Positions 44,501 to 53,710 of a stretch of 56,726 nucleotides of DNA are shown here, piece after piece. The stretch is from Leptolyngbya sp. PCC 6406 (GTDB lineage: Bacteria > Cyanobacteriota > Cyanobacteriia > Phormidesmidales > Phormidesmidaceae): assembly GCF_000332095.2 (NCBI RefSeq), contig NZ_KI913949.1, forward strand, positions 3,797,279 through 3,854,004, read 5' to 3'. The translations under genes and the position numbers were made by a program. The notes below the pieces were generated by a model. It was not told where the DNA came from. It searched no databases and saw only the letters and a list, made by a program, of their open reading frames with translations. Within the stretch, counting starts at the first letter, position 1; every line of letters starts with the position of its first letter.

Positions 44501-44630
44501 TGAGTTGGTGGTGGCCCAGGCGGAGCAACTCCTTCTGGAGTTGAACTCTTCAGCCAAGACGGGCATCAACGTAAGCCGAGACAATATGGGCTCTGAGGAA
44601 TTTAGGAGTCAGGAGTCAGTACTCTCCTAG
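41595..44630 (+). CDS. MFS-type membrane protein with HEAT-repeat cytosolic domain
   Basis: About 1011 aa. The first ~440 residues hold about 12 hydrophobic helices (LPLIYIFSAGVGLSLSFVY, VVLLMSFFILAQILMYLIEF) resembling MFS or ATP/ADP-carrier-like transporters. From about residue 480 the rest is helical HEAT repeats (SLRVRRALLEAIGATHITEY, RESAMQALVRLG). This architecture occurs in cyanobacteria; the substrate is unknown. The last ~22 residues (TGINVSRDNMGSEEFRSQE and following) are encoded by a MITE-like element, so the native stop was lost. A GTG start at 41562 is also possible. Confidence 0.8.
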   Translation: MTSGRLPSPNNWQQWALQLINLRSSEAKRTLLMFACYTATSMGILWLEVSSAALFLGEYGARSLPLIYIFSAGVGLSLSFVYSWMQRWLPLRWVIVIISLMMAIPVLMFRWGMAVPALAATTVFIMRLWMEAIYGLNDLNVSVTANQLFNIREIKRTYPLISSGNLVADVLSGFSVYILLNLVELKNVLLLSFLIMVVGSGILLYVSRTYEHAFPDSLKRQSEADVAPHSAQRMRGSMGQYVVLLMSFFILAQILMYLIEFVYLSQLEINMEVEQIAGFLGIFNGLLGLIELLTQWFTSSRLIERQGVFAVTAILPLFIGGIGLLILVGSHGVILGSAALFMGLVILKFFDEWLRFTLLASTRPVLFQPIPDSHRTAVQSLVGGMAEPLSMGFTGASILVIIALCNRLGLDQVNVQGRFFLGLTVAGSVIWLGVILLLRSRYLNLLVLSAERGLLSVSNADLRALKRAFVDQLEQQGSEDDKRSCIELLCHIDPQGVGDILAPMLTALSPRLRRQSLEAMLEYPSPVYLETVRTLIQREQPPEILALALRYVWLTEEAPNIEDLRAYLKPEVDPVVRGTAASLMLRKGKPREKAEATSALRQMLTHERERERVMGCRALGEADYFQALRLYIPNLLQDESLRVRRALLEAIGATHITEYFPSLLKALQYKSTRESAMQALVRLGNDALPMLSDLATDIYKPEILRTQAWQAMGNIGTTEALDCLIDNLITTWGQTRRTILRILLKLLQETGLKRSQDIDAALDRLGRDGVEQLLNQELTFMGQLYAARLDLDPDQVQGRAADLLRRSLQDLELDAVERLFMLLRFISPPSAIQAAQVSLQGSSSSRARGLEILDNSLDIPSKRAILTVLDARSDHEKLKSLENRIVYEPMAPSQRLRYLLDLRYFLSDWALACCFHLARQERWSFTADHTLGCLRHPTGFVREAVLSYLEVASPAVLAQLLPTMRQDPNELVVAQAEQLLLELNSSAKTGINVSRDNMGSEEFRSQESVLS

Positions 44631-44691
44631 ATTCTGGCTCCTAACTCCTAACTCCTCCCCAAGAGATTTGTCCCGCTTTGAGTTGATACCC
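44561..44691. repeat. MITE-like element, family 1, copy B
   Basis: 131 bp from GGGCATCAACGTAAGCCGAG to TTTGAGTTGATACCC, with terminal inverted repeats GGGTATCAAC/GTTGATACCC. The interior has AGGAGTC heptamers and their inverse. It overlaps the 3' end of the membrane-protein gene and ends 8 bp before the convergent NIF3-like gene. Confidence 0.85.
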
Positions 44692-44698
44692 GGCTCCC

Positions 44699-45511
44699 TC
44701 ACTGGAAGAATTGACGAAAATCTTCGTCTTGATAACTCAGTTTTACCGAAGACACGCCTTGAGACTGAAAGCGGGTGACGAGGCGATCGCAGGCGGGGCG
44801 CTCAGTGGCATAGTGGCCAGCATCCACTAGGATCACACCGCGATCGCGGGCTTCCTGAAACTGGTGAAACTTGCAGTCTGAAGTCAGGTAAACCTGAGCT
44901 GCCGTCTTCTCCACATCACCGAGAAAGCTTGCCCCTGATCCCCCCAATACCGCTACCCGCTGCACCCGCTGCTGGAGATTCACCGCTGGCGAGTAGATGA
45001 GCCGGGGGGAGGATAGGAGGGTTTGAATGCGGTCCAGCAGAACCTCTAGGGTGCAGGCTACGGCCAGATTCCCCACCCGGCCATAGCCTACCCCTGCCTG
45101 GGTGGCGGTAATTGGGGCCGGATCCTGCAAATCGAGCAATTGGGCCAAGACATCAGCAGTGCCGTCATTCACCTGATCGAAATTGGTGTGGGCGCTATAG
45201 ATACCAATACCGTGGCTAATGCTCAGACGCACCATGTCCCCCACCGGATGTCCCTGGGCCACCGACTTGAGAGGACTGAAGATGAGGGGATGGTGGGCAA
45301 AGATCAGGTTTACAGCATCCCCCGTCTGGCGCAGAGCGATCGCTTCCTCCATCACCGCCAGGGTCGGGGTGAGACAGACCAATACCCGCGCTGGCTCCAT
45401 CAAAATTCCCGGCTCCACCTGCCAACCACAGTTATCCCAGGCTTCCTGCCAGGTGGGGGGAGCCCAAGCTTCAAACTGGTCAATCAGGGTGGCGATCGTC
45501 GGAACTGCCAT
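44699..45511 (-). CDS. NIF3/DUF34-like dinuclear metal protein
   Basis: The 270-aa protein starts MAVPTIATLIDQFEAWAPP. The conserved metal-binding motifs are IFAHHPLIFSPLKS, the SAHTNFDQVNDG region, and the C-terminal LVDAGHYATERP. GTP cyclohydrolase-like activity and metal roles have been proposed for the family; despite its name it is not a nitrogen-fixation gene. Start 45511 is preferred over 45538, which would overlap the upstream gene. Confidence 0.88.
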   Translation of the reverse strand: MAVPTIATLIDQFEAWAPPTWQEAWDNCGWQVEPGILMEPARVLVCLTPTLAVMEEAIALRQTGDAVNLIFAHHPLIFSPLKSVAQGHPVGDMVRLSISHGIGIYSAHTNFDQVNDGTADVLAQLLDLQDPAPITATQAGVGYGRVGNLAVACTLEVLLDRIQTLLSSPRLIYSPAVNLQQRVQRVAVLGGSGASFLGDVEKTAAQVYLTSDCKFHQFQEARDRGVILVDAGHYATERPACDRLVTRFQSQGVSSVKLSYQDEDFRQFFQ

Positions 45512-45521
45512 AGCACTTGTA

Positions 45522-46385
45522 TCAGGAACGGGGATCAACGGTGCGCCGAAGGAAGGGGACCAAGACCTCGCTGACCTTTTCGGCCCAGTCTTCTTGAGCG
45601 TAGTGGCCCACCTGCTCTAGCTTAGCCAGTTCCCCCTGGGGCAGGGCCGTCGCCCAGGTTTCCGCTAGGTCCACCGGCAACCAGGGATCTTCGACACCCC
45701 ACACCATCAGGGTGGGATGCTGCCAGCTCGCCAGCCCCGTTTCAAGTTGGGCGGTCACTGTCGCCAGTTGCAGTCGCCGCACCGTGGCCAGTAACGCCCG
45801 CCCAGCGGCAGAGGTGGTCAAAAAGGGCTTGCGATACACATCCAGATCCCCATCATCGACACGGTAGGGACCACCCCCCTCTAGGGTGCGGTCCACCAGG
45901 AGAGGATCCTGGGTGATCATGTCCCCCGCTAGGGGCAGCCCCATCTGGCGAATCTTCCAGGGCAGCTTGGCGGTCGGCCCTAGGGGGGTGTTGACAATCA
46001 CCAGCCGCTCAATCCGCTCGGGATTTTGCAATCCATACAGTAAACCCGCCATCCCCAAGTAACCCTGAACGACGAGGTGAATGGGGCCAACGTCAAGGGC
46101 ATCTAGAAAGTCCCCCAGGGCAGTGGCAAAGGCAGCTTGGCTGTAGCCAAAGTCACGGGGTTCGGGCCGACTAGAAAAGCCATGGCCAATCCAATCAGGT
46201 GCGATCGCACGAAATCCCTGGGCCGTCAGGGCGGGCATCACGCCTCGCCAGCTATAACCCTGGGAAACCAGGCCATGGAGCAGCACCACGGGACGACGAT
46301 CTCCCAGATTTTGCAAAGGATTCCCTTCCCGGTAAAACCACTCCAGATCGCCCACCTGAAGCCGCTGCTCTGCGATCGCAACCAT
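45522..46385 (-). CDS. Alpha/beta-hydrolase-fold protein with altered nucleophile
   Basis: The 287-aa protein has an oxyanion region VVLLHGLVSQGYSWRGVMPA, the acid in VWGVEDPWLPV and the base in QVGHYAQEDW. At the nucleophile elbow, where GHSMG-type sequence is expected, it reads VVQGYLGMAG, so a tyrosine occupies the serine/aspartate position. It may be a non-hydrolytic member. It lies just upstream of the NIF3-like gene on the same strand (10-bp gap), probably in one operon. Confidence 0.8.
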   Translation of the reverse strand: MVAIAEQRLQVGDLEWFYREGNPLQNLGDRRPVVLLHGLVSQGYSWRGVMPALTAQGFRAIAPDWIGHGFSSRPEPRDFGYSQAAFATALGDFLDALDVGPIHLVVQGYLGMAGLLYGLQNPERIERLVIVNTPLGPTAKLPWKIRQMGLPLAGDMITQDPLLVDRTLEGGGPYRVDDGDLDVYRKPFLTTSAAGRALLATVRRLQLATVTAQLETGLASWQHPTLMVWGVEDPWLPVDLAETWATALPQGELAKLEQVGHYAQEDWAEKVSEVLVPFLRRTVDPRS

Positions 46386-46784
46386 AACCCCTACCCGACA
46401 AGAATGTGGGTATGAGCTTACCGCTTTTCCTTAACGCTTTCATCTTTCCATCTTTCACCCCCCACCCTCACACCCCAATCCGGGTCACCCGGCGACAGCA
46501 GGGCGGGTTTTGGCCTCCCATCCCGAATTCCCCAGTAGACACGAGCTAAACCCGCCCCTACGGTGATCACCCAATCAGACCCACCCACCCTGGCAGGGCG
46601 AGCACTCGCCCCTACCGCGCTCCCACACCCCCATACCCCCAATCCCCAATCCGGGTCACCCGGCGACAGCAGGGCGGGTTTTGAGCCTCCCATCCCGGAT
46701 TCCCCAGTAGACACGAGCTAAACCCGCCCCTACGGGATTTACCCCAATACCCCAATACCCCAATACCCCAATACCCCCACCCCA
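46386..46784. repeat. Direct-repeat-rich intergenic region
   Basis: Two ~88-bp direct copies (about 46475-46563 and 46646-46735) start AATCCGGGTCACCCGGCGAC and end AAACCCGCCCCTACGG. Each can fold through GGGCGGGTTT/AAACCCGCCC. CCCCAATA is then repeated about five times (46743-46780). There is no gene. Confidence 0.8.
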
Positions 46785-48023
46785 TCACCCCGCATCCTCT
46801 GTCAGGCCCAACAGCAGGTCACCATAGAAGCGAGTGAGCTGGTTTTCATCTAGGGCTTGGGTGGCGTCATTCCAGGTGGCAACAACGCAGTAGCGGCGGC
46901 CATCCGCCGTCTCTAGGCCGGTAGTCAGGTTCAGAACGCCCGGTTCCGATCCGCCCTTGAAGGCCACGGATTGCCAGTCCTGGGGGCGGGCTAGGCCGGG
47001 ATTTACCTGCATTAGGGGTAAATCCTGCACTGTGGCCATCAACTCGCACAGCTCACGGGCGGAGAAGAACCATTCCACATCCAGGGCCAGGGGCGTATCG
47101 CCAAAGATAGTGACGGGGGGCAGGGGGACGGCGGTCAGGGTGGAGAGTAGCGATCTCCGTTCAGCCTCATTGCCCTCACGAAACTGGGCTAGATAGTCGG
47201 CGTTGGCCGGATTTTTCAGCACAAAAAAGTCGCGGGTCGTAAGGAACGGCTGATTGCGGGGGCTCCAGGTCTCCACCGCTTCTCGACCCAGGAGGTGAAT
47301 CAGGGCATCCGTCGCCGTATTATCGCTGAGGGAAATCATCAGGGTGGCGAGGGTTTCCAAGGTTAGGGCCGTGCCGGGGGGCCAATCCTGTAGGAGGCCA
47401 CTGGGAAGGCTCCGCCATGCCGCCTCTAGTACCACCACATCGGTCCACTGGTGGCTACCAGTGGTGATTGCATCCTGAAGAGCCGCCAGCACCGCCAGCT
47501 TAAAGGCCGATCCTACCGCCAGCGGTTGATCGGCATTCACCGCCGCCAGCACTCGATCCCCCTCCAGTACCAGTAGGCTGGCCTCTCTGGGAAAGGCTTG
47601 GATCAAGGCAGTGGCCTCCGCCAGCGACAGAGGCGCTTCGGGTCTGCCAATCAGCAGTTGGGCAATGCGACCCTGGTCATCTAGAGCAATCTGAGCCGGA
47701 ACGGTCCCCCGCTCAAACATCACTGCGTAGCCCCCATCCCGTGCTTGAATCCCTTGGAATGCCCCCAGGGATTGCTTCAGATCCGTCAGCAATGGTTGAA
47801 TCTGCTGAAAGGGCACCTGTTCTAGGAAGGACTGGGCGAACCAGTCCGCCTCCACGGCTTCGGCCTGAAAAATTCGCTCCAAAGCTTGTTCAGCCGTCAG
47901 GGGTTGAGCTTGGGTCATAATCCAGGGCGATGTGGAAACCGTGGTAGCCCTCAAGGGCAGATCTGGGACCATCCCAATGAGTAGTCCCTCCGCCAGCACC
48001 AGCGCCAAAGTTGCAGAAATCAT
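46785..48023 (-). CDS. Class-A-beta-lactamase-like serine hydrolase
   Basis: The 412-aa protein has an N-terminal signal-like segment (MISATLALVLAEGLLIGMVP). A DUF3887-like region with EQVPFQQIQPLLTDLK precedes the penicillin-binding fold: GSAFKLAVL (SxxK), LMISLSDNTATD (SDN) and VAFKGGSEPG (KxG). It is a cyanobacterial relative of class A enzymes; an actual lactamase role is not implied. The native role may be in peptidoglycan metabolism. Confidence 0.82.
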   Translation of the reverse strand: MISATLALVLAEGLLIGMVPDLPLRATTVSTSPWIMTQAQPLTAEQALERIFQAEAVEADWFAQSFLEQVPFQQIQPLLTDLKQSLGAFQGIQARDGGYAVMFERGTVPAQIALDDQGRIAQLLIGRPEAPLSLAEATALIQAFPREASLLVLEGDRVLAAVNADQPLAVGSAFKLAVLAALQDAITTGSHQWTDVVVLEAAWRSLPSGLLQDWPPGTALTLETLATLMISLSDNTATDALIHLLGREAVETWSPRNQPFLTTRDFFVLKNPANADYLAQFREGNEAERRSLLSTLTAVPLPPVTIFGDTPLALDVEWFFSARELCELMATVQDLPLMQVNPGLARPQDWQSVAFKGGSEPGVLNLTTGLETADGRRYCVVATWNDATQALDENQLTRFYGDLLLGLTEDAG

Positions 48024-48331
48024 AGGAAATCCTCAACATTTCCTCCATTGGTAACTCGGTGGCTGAGCAAAGTCCAATTTGTGACACGATTTGGAAGGTT
48101 ACAGAGAATCAAGCCCGTTGACTGCTGGCTGAGCGGAGTCGTTCGCAAAGCGTCTCCCGAAGGGAGAAAGCCAGCCACACCACCAGGTTCTTGCCGTTCC
48201 CTAGCCCCTCCGGGGCGGCAAAGCCAACGACTCCGCTCAGGGAACTAAATGTCTGTATAGAAACAACGAGATGGCAGGTTTTTCAGCTCGTTTTTGTGAC
48301 TCGGTGGCTGAGCGGAGTCGAAGCCACCGGG
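48024..48331. other. Repeat-containing intergenic region
   Basis: GGCTGAGCGGAGTCG occurs twice (near 48126 and 48306), with a further variant GGCTGAGCAAAGTC at 48060. The TAGCCCC..GGGGCGGCAAAGCC block is shared with 5480. No gene. Confidence 0.5.
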
Positions 48332-51067
48332 CTATTCTTCGGTTTTCTTAGTACGGCTGGAGGTTTTCTTCGCCGTTGGACTTTTCTTTGCCGTGGTCGT
48401 TTTTTTCGTCGTTGAACTCTTCGTCGTAGTTTTCTTCGTGCCGCTAGCCTTATTGGCCGCTGCTCGCTTAGTTGTGGTCCCCGTAGACTTGGCGGTTCCC
48501 GTAGACTTACGGCGGGTGGTTTTCTTCGCCCCCGCCTTAGCCGCGATCACCTCTAGGGCCAGCTCCATCGTCATATCCTCCAGGGTCTTGCCCTCCGGCA
48601 GCGACGCATTCACCTTGCCGTGTTTCACATAGTGGCCGTAGGGACCGTTATAGATGGCCACCAATTCCCCATCTTCTGGATGGGGACCTAGTTCCTTCAG
48701 GGGAGCGGCCTTGCTTCGTCCTCGCTGAGCTTTGGGTTCCGCCAGCAGGGCCAAGGCTCGTTCCAGAGTGATCGACAACACATCGTCATCCCCTTTTATG
48801 GAACGGTAATCCTTGCCATCTTTGCCCTGGTCATGGACCACGTAGGGTCCAAACCGTCCCAGGCTAGCCTTCACAGGCTTGCCCGTCTCCGGGTGACTCC
48901 CCAGCAACCGGGGCAGTGCTAACAGCCCTACCGCCTGCTCCAGAGTCACCGTGTCCGGCGTCACCCCCTTGGGAAGGGAGGCTCGCTTGGGTTTGGGGAT
49001 TTCCTCCGTGGCATCCCCCAATTGCACATAGGGGCCATAGGTACCCACTAGGACGTAAATGGGCTCCCCAGTCTCAGGATGGAACCCCAACTTGTCGGGG
49101 CCTTCGGTCTTTTGTTTTAGTAGCAGTTCCACCTGATCTGCATTCAGATCCGCTGGGTTAATGTCTTGGGGAATGGATGCCTTCACCGGACCACTGCCGT
49201 TTTCCATTTCCACATAGGGACCATAGCGACCAATGCGGACCTTGGCCACCAAGCCTTCCAGGCTGACAGTGCGGGCTTCCGTCGGATCAATGTGGATTTC
49301 TCGCTCCTGCACCTGATGCTCTAGTCCCTGCTCTCCGCTGTAGAAGGTCCGCAGGTAGGGTAGCCACTCGGCCTCCCCGGTGGAGATGTCGTCTAGGGTG
49401 CGTTCCATGCGGGCGGTGAAACCTACATCCACCAAGTCAGGGAAATGGTTTTCCAGTAAAGAGGTGACGGCAAAGGCGGTGAAGGTAGGAACAAGGCTGT
49501 TGCCGTTGGCCTGAACATAGCCGCGATCGATGATGGTGCCGATGACACTGGCGTAGGTACTGGGGCGACCAATGCCTTCACTTTCTAGGGTTTTGACTAA
49601 GGTGGCTTCGGTGTAGCGGGCGGGGGGCTGGGTTTCGTGGCCGATGGCCTCCAGTTCTCGGCAGTTGACTCCATCACCAACGGTAAGACGGGGTAGCAGC
49701 ACTTCTTGATCCTCGATCGCCGCTTCGGGATCATCCGACCCTTCCACATAGGCGCGGAAAAAGCCGGGAAAGTCAATGCGCTTGCCGGAGGCCCGGAACA
49801 GGGCATCCTCTACCTCGATTTGCACCGTGATGTGGGTCTGGCGCACTTCGGCCATTTGGGTGGCTACGGTGCGCTTCCAGATCAGGTCATAGAGGGACAG
49901 TTCCCGTCCACTGAGTCCGGTTTCGCGGGGGGTACGGAAGGTTTGTCCAGAAGGACGAATGGCCTCGTGGGCCTCCTGGGCTCCCTTGGTTTTGGTGGCG
50001 TACTGGCGGGGTTTAGGGCTGAGGTATTCCTTGCCGTATTTAGTCTCCACGCAGGCGCGAGCTGCCGCGATCGCTTGTTGGGATAAATGGACGGAATCCG
50101 TCCGCATGTAGGTGATGTAGCCCTGTTCATACAAACTTTGGGCCACCCGCATCGTGTCGCGGGCCGAGAGCCGCAGCTTGCGGTTAGCCTCCTGTTGCAG
50201 GGTAGAGGTCGTGAAGGGGGCGGAGGGTTTGCGGGTAGAGGGGCGTTCCTCTAGGTTGGCCACGGTCCAGACGCTGTCCTGGAGGCGGGTTTGGAGGGCG
50301 CGGGCGGCGTCCTCATCCAGGAGGAGTACATTGCGCCCCGCTGTAATTTGCCCGGTATTTTCGTCAAAGTCGCTACCGGTGGCAAGGCGAGTTCCCCCCA
50401 GGGAGATCAACTTGGCCTCAAATGCCTCTGCTGCTTTCAGGAGAGTCGCCTTCAAGTCCCAGTAGGAACCTTGGTGGAAGGCCCGCCGTTCCTTCTCGCG
50501 GCTCACGAGAAGTTTCACCGCTACGGACTGAACCCGTCCAGCGGAGAGGCCCCAGGCAATTTTTTTCCACAGGAGGGGCGACAGGGTGTAGCCCACCAAG
50601 CGATCCAGAATGCGGCGGGTTTCCTGGGCGTGAACTAGTTGCTCATCAATATCTCGGCAGTTGTGGAGGGCCTGCTGGATGGCTTCTTCGGTGATTTCAT
50701 GGAAGACCATGCGTTTGATCGGCACTTTGGGCTTGAGCACCTGGAGCAAGTGCCAGCTAATGCTTTCCCCTTCCCTATCTTCGTCAGTGGCTAGGACTAA
50801 CTCATCGGCATCTTTGAGGGCATCCTTGAGGGCCTTGACCACCTTTTTTTTGTCGCTGGGCACCACGTACAGAGGCGAGAAATCCGTTTCTGGATTGACT
50901 CCTAGCTGAGCCCACTTTTCTCCTTTGACGGCAGCGGGAATTTCGCTGGCCGAGCGGGGCAAATCCCGCACATGGCCCATGGATGCCTCTACCCGATAGC
51001 CCCTAGGGAGGTAGTTGCGAATGGTTTTGGCTTTGGTCGGCGACTCAACGATGACAAGGGTGGACAT
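48332..51067 (-). CDS. topA: DNA topoisomerase I
   Basis: The 911-aa type IA topoisomerase has an N-terminal TOPRIM domain ([30 protein letters not shown]) and the active-site tyrosine in [14 protein letters not shown]. Several C-terminal repeat domains ([40 protein letters not shown]) follow. The last ~70 residues are a Lys/Thr/Ser-rich tail ([18 protein letters not shown]) that should bind DNA. It relaxes negative supercoils. Confidence 0.96.
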   Translation of the reverse strand: MSTLVIVESPTKAKTIRNYLPRGYRVEASMGHVRDLPRSASEIPAAVKGEKWAQLGVNPETDFSPLYVVPSDKKKVVKALKDALKDADELVLATDEDREGESISWHLLQVLKPKVPIKRMVFHEITEEAIQQALHNCRDIDEQLVHAQETRRILDRLVGYTLSPLLWKKIAWGLSAGRVQSVAVKLLVSREKERRAFHQGSYWDLKATLLKAAEAFEAKLISLGGTRLATGSDFDENTGQITAGRNVLLLDEDAARALQTRLQDSVWTVANLEERPSTRKPSAPFTTSTLQQEANRKLRLSARDTMRVAQSLYEQGYITYMRTDSVHLSQQAIAAARACVETKYGKEYLSPKPRQYATKTKGAQEAHEAIRPSGQTFRTPRETGLSGRELSLYDLIWKRTVATQMAEVRQTHITVQIEVEDALFRASGKRIDFPGFFRAYVEGSDDPEAAIEDQEVLLPRLTVGDGVNCRELEAIGHETQPPARYTEATLVKTLESEGIGRPSTYASVIGTIIDRGYVQANGNSLVPTFTAFAVTSLLENHFPDLVDVGFTARMERTLDDISTGEAEWLPYLRTFYSGEQGLEHQVQEREIHIDPTEARTVSLEGLVAKVRIGRYGPYVEMENGSGPVKASIPQDINPADLNADQVELLLKQKTEGPDKLGFHPETGEPIYVLVGTYGPYVQLGDATEEIPKPKRASLPKGVTPDTVTLEQAVGLLALPRLLGSHPETGKPVKASLGRFGPYVVHDQGKDGKDYRSIKGDDDVLSITLERALALLAEPKAQRGRSKAAPLKELGPHPEDGELVAIYNGPYGHYVKHGKVNASLPEGKTLEDMTMELALEVIAAKAGAKKTTRRKSTGTAKSTGTTTKRAAANKASGTKKTTTKSSTTKKTTTAKKSPTAKKTSSRTKKTEE

Positions 51068-51655
51068 AGGACTCGTGCAGGGTTCCTGGCTTGGGTGACC
51101 TTAAATCAGAGAAGGGCTAGGGGAAGCCAATCGTTAATGAAAGTTTTCGGTTTGAGGGGTAAGGGCGGTGGCCCTGCGAGGGATTCTTCTCCAGCGTATT
51201 CCATCTCAAGAATCATCTTTGGGGTGGGGCAAGGGGAGTGCCCTGGGGGATTTCTGCTGGGGTTTCCACTGAGATCCCCATGGGATCCAAGGAGATCCGA
51301 GGTGGAAATCTGGTGTCAACACTCTAAATCTAATCAACATTTAACCGATGAGGGCCTGCTTTCTGGAATATCACATCTCATCCCTTTCCGGGAAATATAG
51401 CGGGAGGGGGTGATGTGGCAAGCAATCCTACCGTCATCCTATACATGCGGGTCTCTATAGGAAATTTGTGCCGATGAACATAGGAATGGCCACAGGCGGG
51501 GGCAAGATGTGGGCTAGGACCGCCAATCCTGGGAAAGAAACGGTAATATGCCTGAGGGAGTCCTGTGCTGTAGTCGGTTCAGGCGGGCTGTTCCCTGTGG
51601 GGAATGGTGGTAAGCGACAGGTCAGGGTTAACGGTTGTTGAGGAACGCAGAATCC
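51068..51655. other. 588-bp divergent region between topA and ndhB
   Basis: No gene is recognised. It includes GATCCCCATGGGATC-type palindromic sequence near 51274 and an AT-richer stretch (ATCTAATCAACATTTAACCG) near 51325. Promoters for both flanking genes presumably lie here. Confidence 0.45.
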
Positions 51656-53212
51656 ATGGATTTTTCAAATCTGGCGGCCCAGCTCAATGCGGGGGTGATT
51701 TTGCCGGAAGGACTGGTGATCATCACGCTGTTGGTGGTGTTGGTGGGGGATCTGATTGGTGGTCGCACCTCGTCTCGGTGGACACCCTATGCCGCGATCG
51801 CAGGTTTGGTGAGCGCGATCGCGGCCCTCGTCTGGCAGTGGAGCGACATTGATCCGATCTCGTTTCTCGGCTCCTTCAACGGCGATGCCCTGAGTATTGT
51901 GTTTCGGGCGATTGTGGTGCTGTCGGCCATCATCACCATTCCCATGTCTGTGCGCTACGTGGAACAGTCGGGCACCTCCTTAGCGGAGTTCATGGTGATT
52001 TTGATGACCGCTACGTTGGGGGGCATGTTTTTGTCCGGGGCCAACGAGTTGGTAATGATCTTCGTCTCCCTGGAAACCCTGAGTATTTCCTCCTATCTGC
52101 TGACGGGGTACATGAAGCGCGATCCCCGTTCTAATGAGGCAGCGCTGAAGTATTTGCTGATTGGGGCGGCCAGTTCCGCCATTTTCCTCTACGGTGTTTC
52201 GCTGCTCTATGGCTTATCAGGGGGCGAAACGCGGTTGGATGCGATCGCATCTAGTCTGGCCGCAGATGGCACCAATGCCCCCATTGGCCTCGTGGTAGCG
52301 CTGGTCTTTGTAATTGCCGGGATTGCCTTCAAAATTGCCGCCGTCCCCTTCCACCAGTGGACTCCCGACGTGTACGAAGGCTCCCCTACTCCAGTGGTAG
52401 CCTTCCTGTCCGTGGGCTCGAAAGCGGCGGGTTTTGCCCTGGCCATTCGCCTACTGGTATCGGTCTTTCCCCTGGTGTCAGAGCAGTGGCACTTTGTCTT
52501 CACCGCCTTAGCCATCCTCAGCATGGTGCTGGGGAACGTGGTGGCTCTAGCCCAAACCAGTATGAAGCGGATGCTGGCCTATTCCTCCATTGCCCAGGCG
52601 GGTTTTGTGATGATTGGCCTGATCATTGGCACCGATGCGGGCTATGCCAGCATGGTGTTCTACCTACTGATCTACCTGTTCATGAACCTGGGGGGCTTTA
52701 CCTGTGTAATTCTCTTCACCCTCCGCACCGGGACGGACCAGATCAGCGAATATAGCGGCCTCTACCAAAAGGATCCTCTGCTCACCCTGGGGCTGACCAT
52801 TTGCCTCCTTTCCCTAGGGGGGATTCCACCACTGGCAGGCTTCTTTGGCAAGCTCTATATCTTCTGGGCGGGTTGGCAGGCGGGAGCCTACGGACTCGTA
52901 CTGGTGGGTCTCGTCACCAGCGTCATCTCCATCTACTACTACATCCGTGTGGTCAAGATGATGGTGGTAAAGGAACCCCAGGATATGTCGGAGTCCGTGA
53001 AAAACTATCCCGCCATGCAGTGGAATCTGCCGGGGATGCGTCCTCTCCAGGTAAGTCTGATTGTGGCGGTGATTGCCACCTCCATCGCCGGAGTATTGTC
53101 GAATCCCCTCTTTACCCTGGCGAACGACTCCATCACTCGCACGCCCATGCTGCAATCCAACCTCAGCGCCCCCACCGTCACCCTATCTTCGGCAGTGAGC
53201 GCAGAAAATTAG
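51656..53212 (+). CDS. ndhB: NDH-1 subunit 2
   Basis: The 518-aa membrane protein has about 14 transmembrane helices and the proton-channel signatures of Ndh[81 protein letters not shown]. It is part of the thylakoid NDH-1 complex in respiration and cyclic electron flow. ATG at 51656 ([13 protein letters not shown]) is preferred to a TTG at 51635. Confidence 0.97.
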   Translation: MDFSNLAAQLNAGVILPEGLVIITLLVVLVGDLIGGRTSSRWTPYAAIAGLVSAIAALVWQWSDIDPISFLGSFNGDALSIVFRAIVVLSAIITIPMSVRYVEQSGTSLAEFMVILMTATLGGMFLSGANELVMIFVSLETLSISSYLLTGYMKRDPRSNEAALKYLLIGAASSAIFLYGVSLLYGLSGGETRLDAIASSLAADGTNAPIGLVVALVFVIAGIAFKIAAVPFHQWTPDVYEGSPTPVVAFLSVGSKAAGFALAIRLLVSVFPLVSEQWHFVFTALAILSMVLGNVVALAQTSMKRMLAYSSIAQAGFVMIGLIIGTDAGYASMVFYLLIYLFMNLGGFTCVILFTLRTGTDQISEYSGLYQKDPLLTLGLTICLLSLGGIPPLAGFFGKLYIFWAGWQAGAYGLVLVGLVTSVISIYYYIRVVKMMVVKEPQDMSESVKNYPAMQWNLPGMRPLQVSLIVAVIATSIAGVLSNPLFTLANDSITRTPMLQSNLSAPTVTLSSAVSAEN

Positions 53213-53220
53213 TACTAGTT

Positions 53221-53364
53221 GGGTGTATCAACAACTCAAAGCGGGACAAATCTCCTGGGGAGGAGTCAGGCATCAGACGTTGAGAACCCAGGAGATTCCT
53301 GACTCCTAGCTCCTGACTCCTCAATTCCTCGGAAGCAAGATTGTCTCAGCTTACGTTGATACCC
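53221..53364. repeat. MITE-like element, family 1, copy C
   Basis: 144 bp, inverted relative to copies A and B, from GGGTGTATCAACAACTC to TTACGTTGATACCC. It is flanked by the 6-bp duplication CTAGTT (53215-53220 and 53365-53370). The duplicated bases belong to the end of the family 2 copy that follows, so it inserted at that end. Confidence 0.85.
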
Positions 53365-53366
53365 CT

Positions 53367-53710
53367 AGTTGGCGGAAATAGGCTTGCCATTCTATCGCAC
53401 CAGCCCAATATTTTCCGGTCCCCTCTCCCCGTGGGCTACGGTGTACACATAAGTCACTGTTTGATGTGCATCCCGGCCTGACCCCCTCTAACTCCCCCTT
53501 TACATTTACAAGGGGGAAGGACTAGAGTTTCCCCCCTTGTAAAGGGGGGATTAAGGGGGGTTGCAAGGGGCATCAGCACCCTTCCAGAAATATGTGTACA
53601 CAGCAGCCCCTTGGGAGAGGGCTAGGGCTTCGGCGTGAGCTCAGCCCAACGGTGAGGGGCCGAGGTGTACCCCGATGAAACGGTTAGGAGGGTGTTTACG
53701 CCGCAGAGTA
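53367..53710. repeat. MITE-like element, family 2, copy 3 (interrupted)
   Basis: The left part, AGTTGGCGGAAATAGG to TTTTCCGGTCCCCTCTCCCC (to 53440), and the right part, CTTGGGAGAGGGCTAGGG to TTTACGCCGCAGAGTA (53610-53710), match copies 1 and 2. It is split by the 161-bp element at 53441-53601. Confidence 0.75.
53441..53601. repeat. MITE-like element nested in the family 2 copy
   Basis: 161 bp with perfect 11-bp ends GTGTACACATA and TATGTGTACAC. It contains an inner long hairpin, CCCCCTTTACATTTACAAGG then GGGAAG, mirrored by CCCCCCTTGTAAAGGGGGGA. It is a fourth type of small inverted-repeat element. Confidence 0.8.

Noticed and set aside
44699-45511. NIF3-like gene as part of nitrogen fixation
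   Set aside because: The NIF3/DUF34 name comes from a yeast NGG1-interacting factor, not from nif; nothing ties it to the nif cluster 37 kb away.
46785-48023. Antibiotic-resistance beta-lactamase
   Set aside because: SxxK, SDN and KGG motifs are present, but the N-terminal extra domain and cyanobacterial chromosomal context fit a housekeeping serine hydrolase; resistance is not supported.
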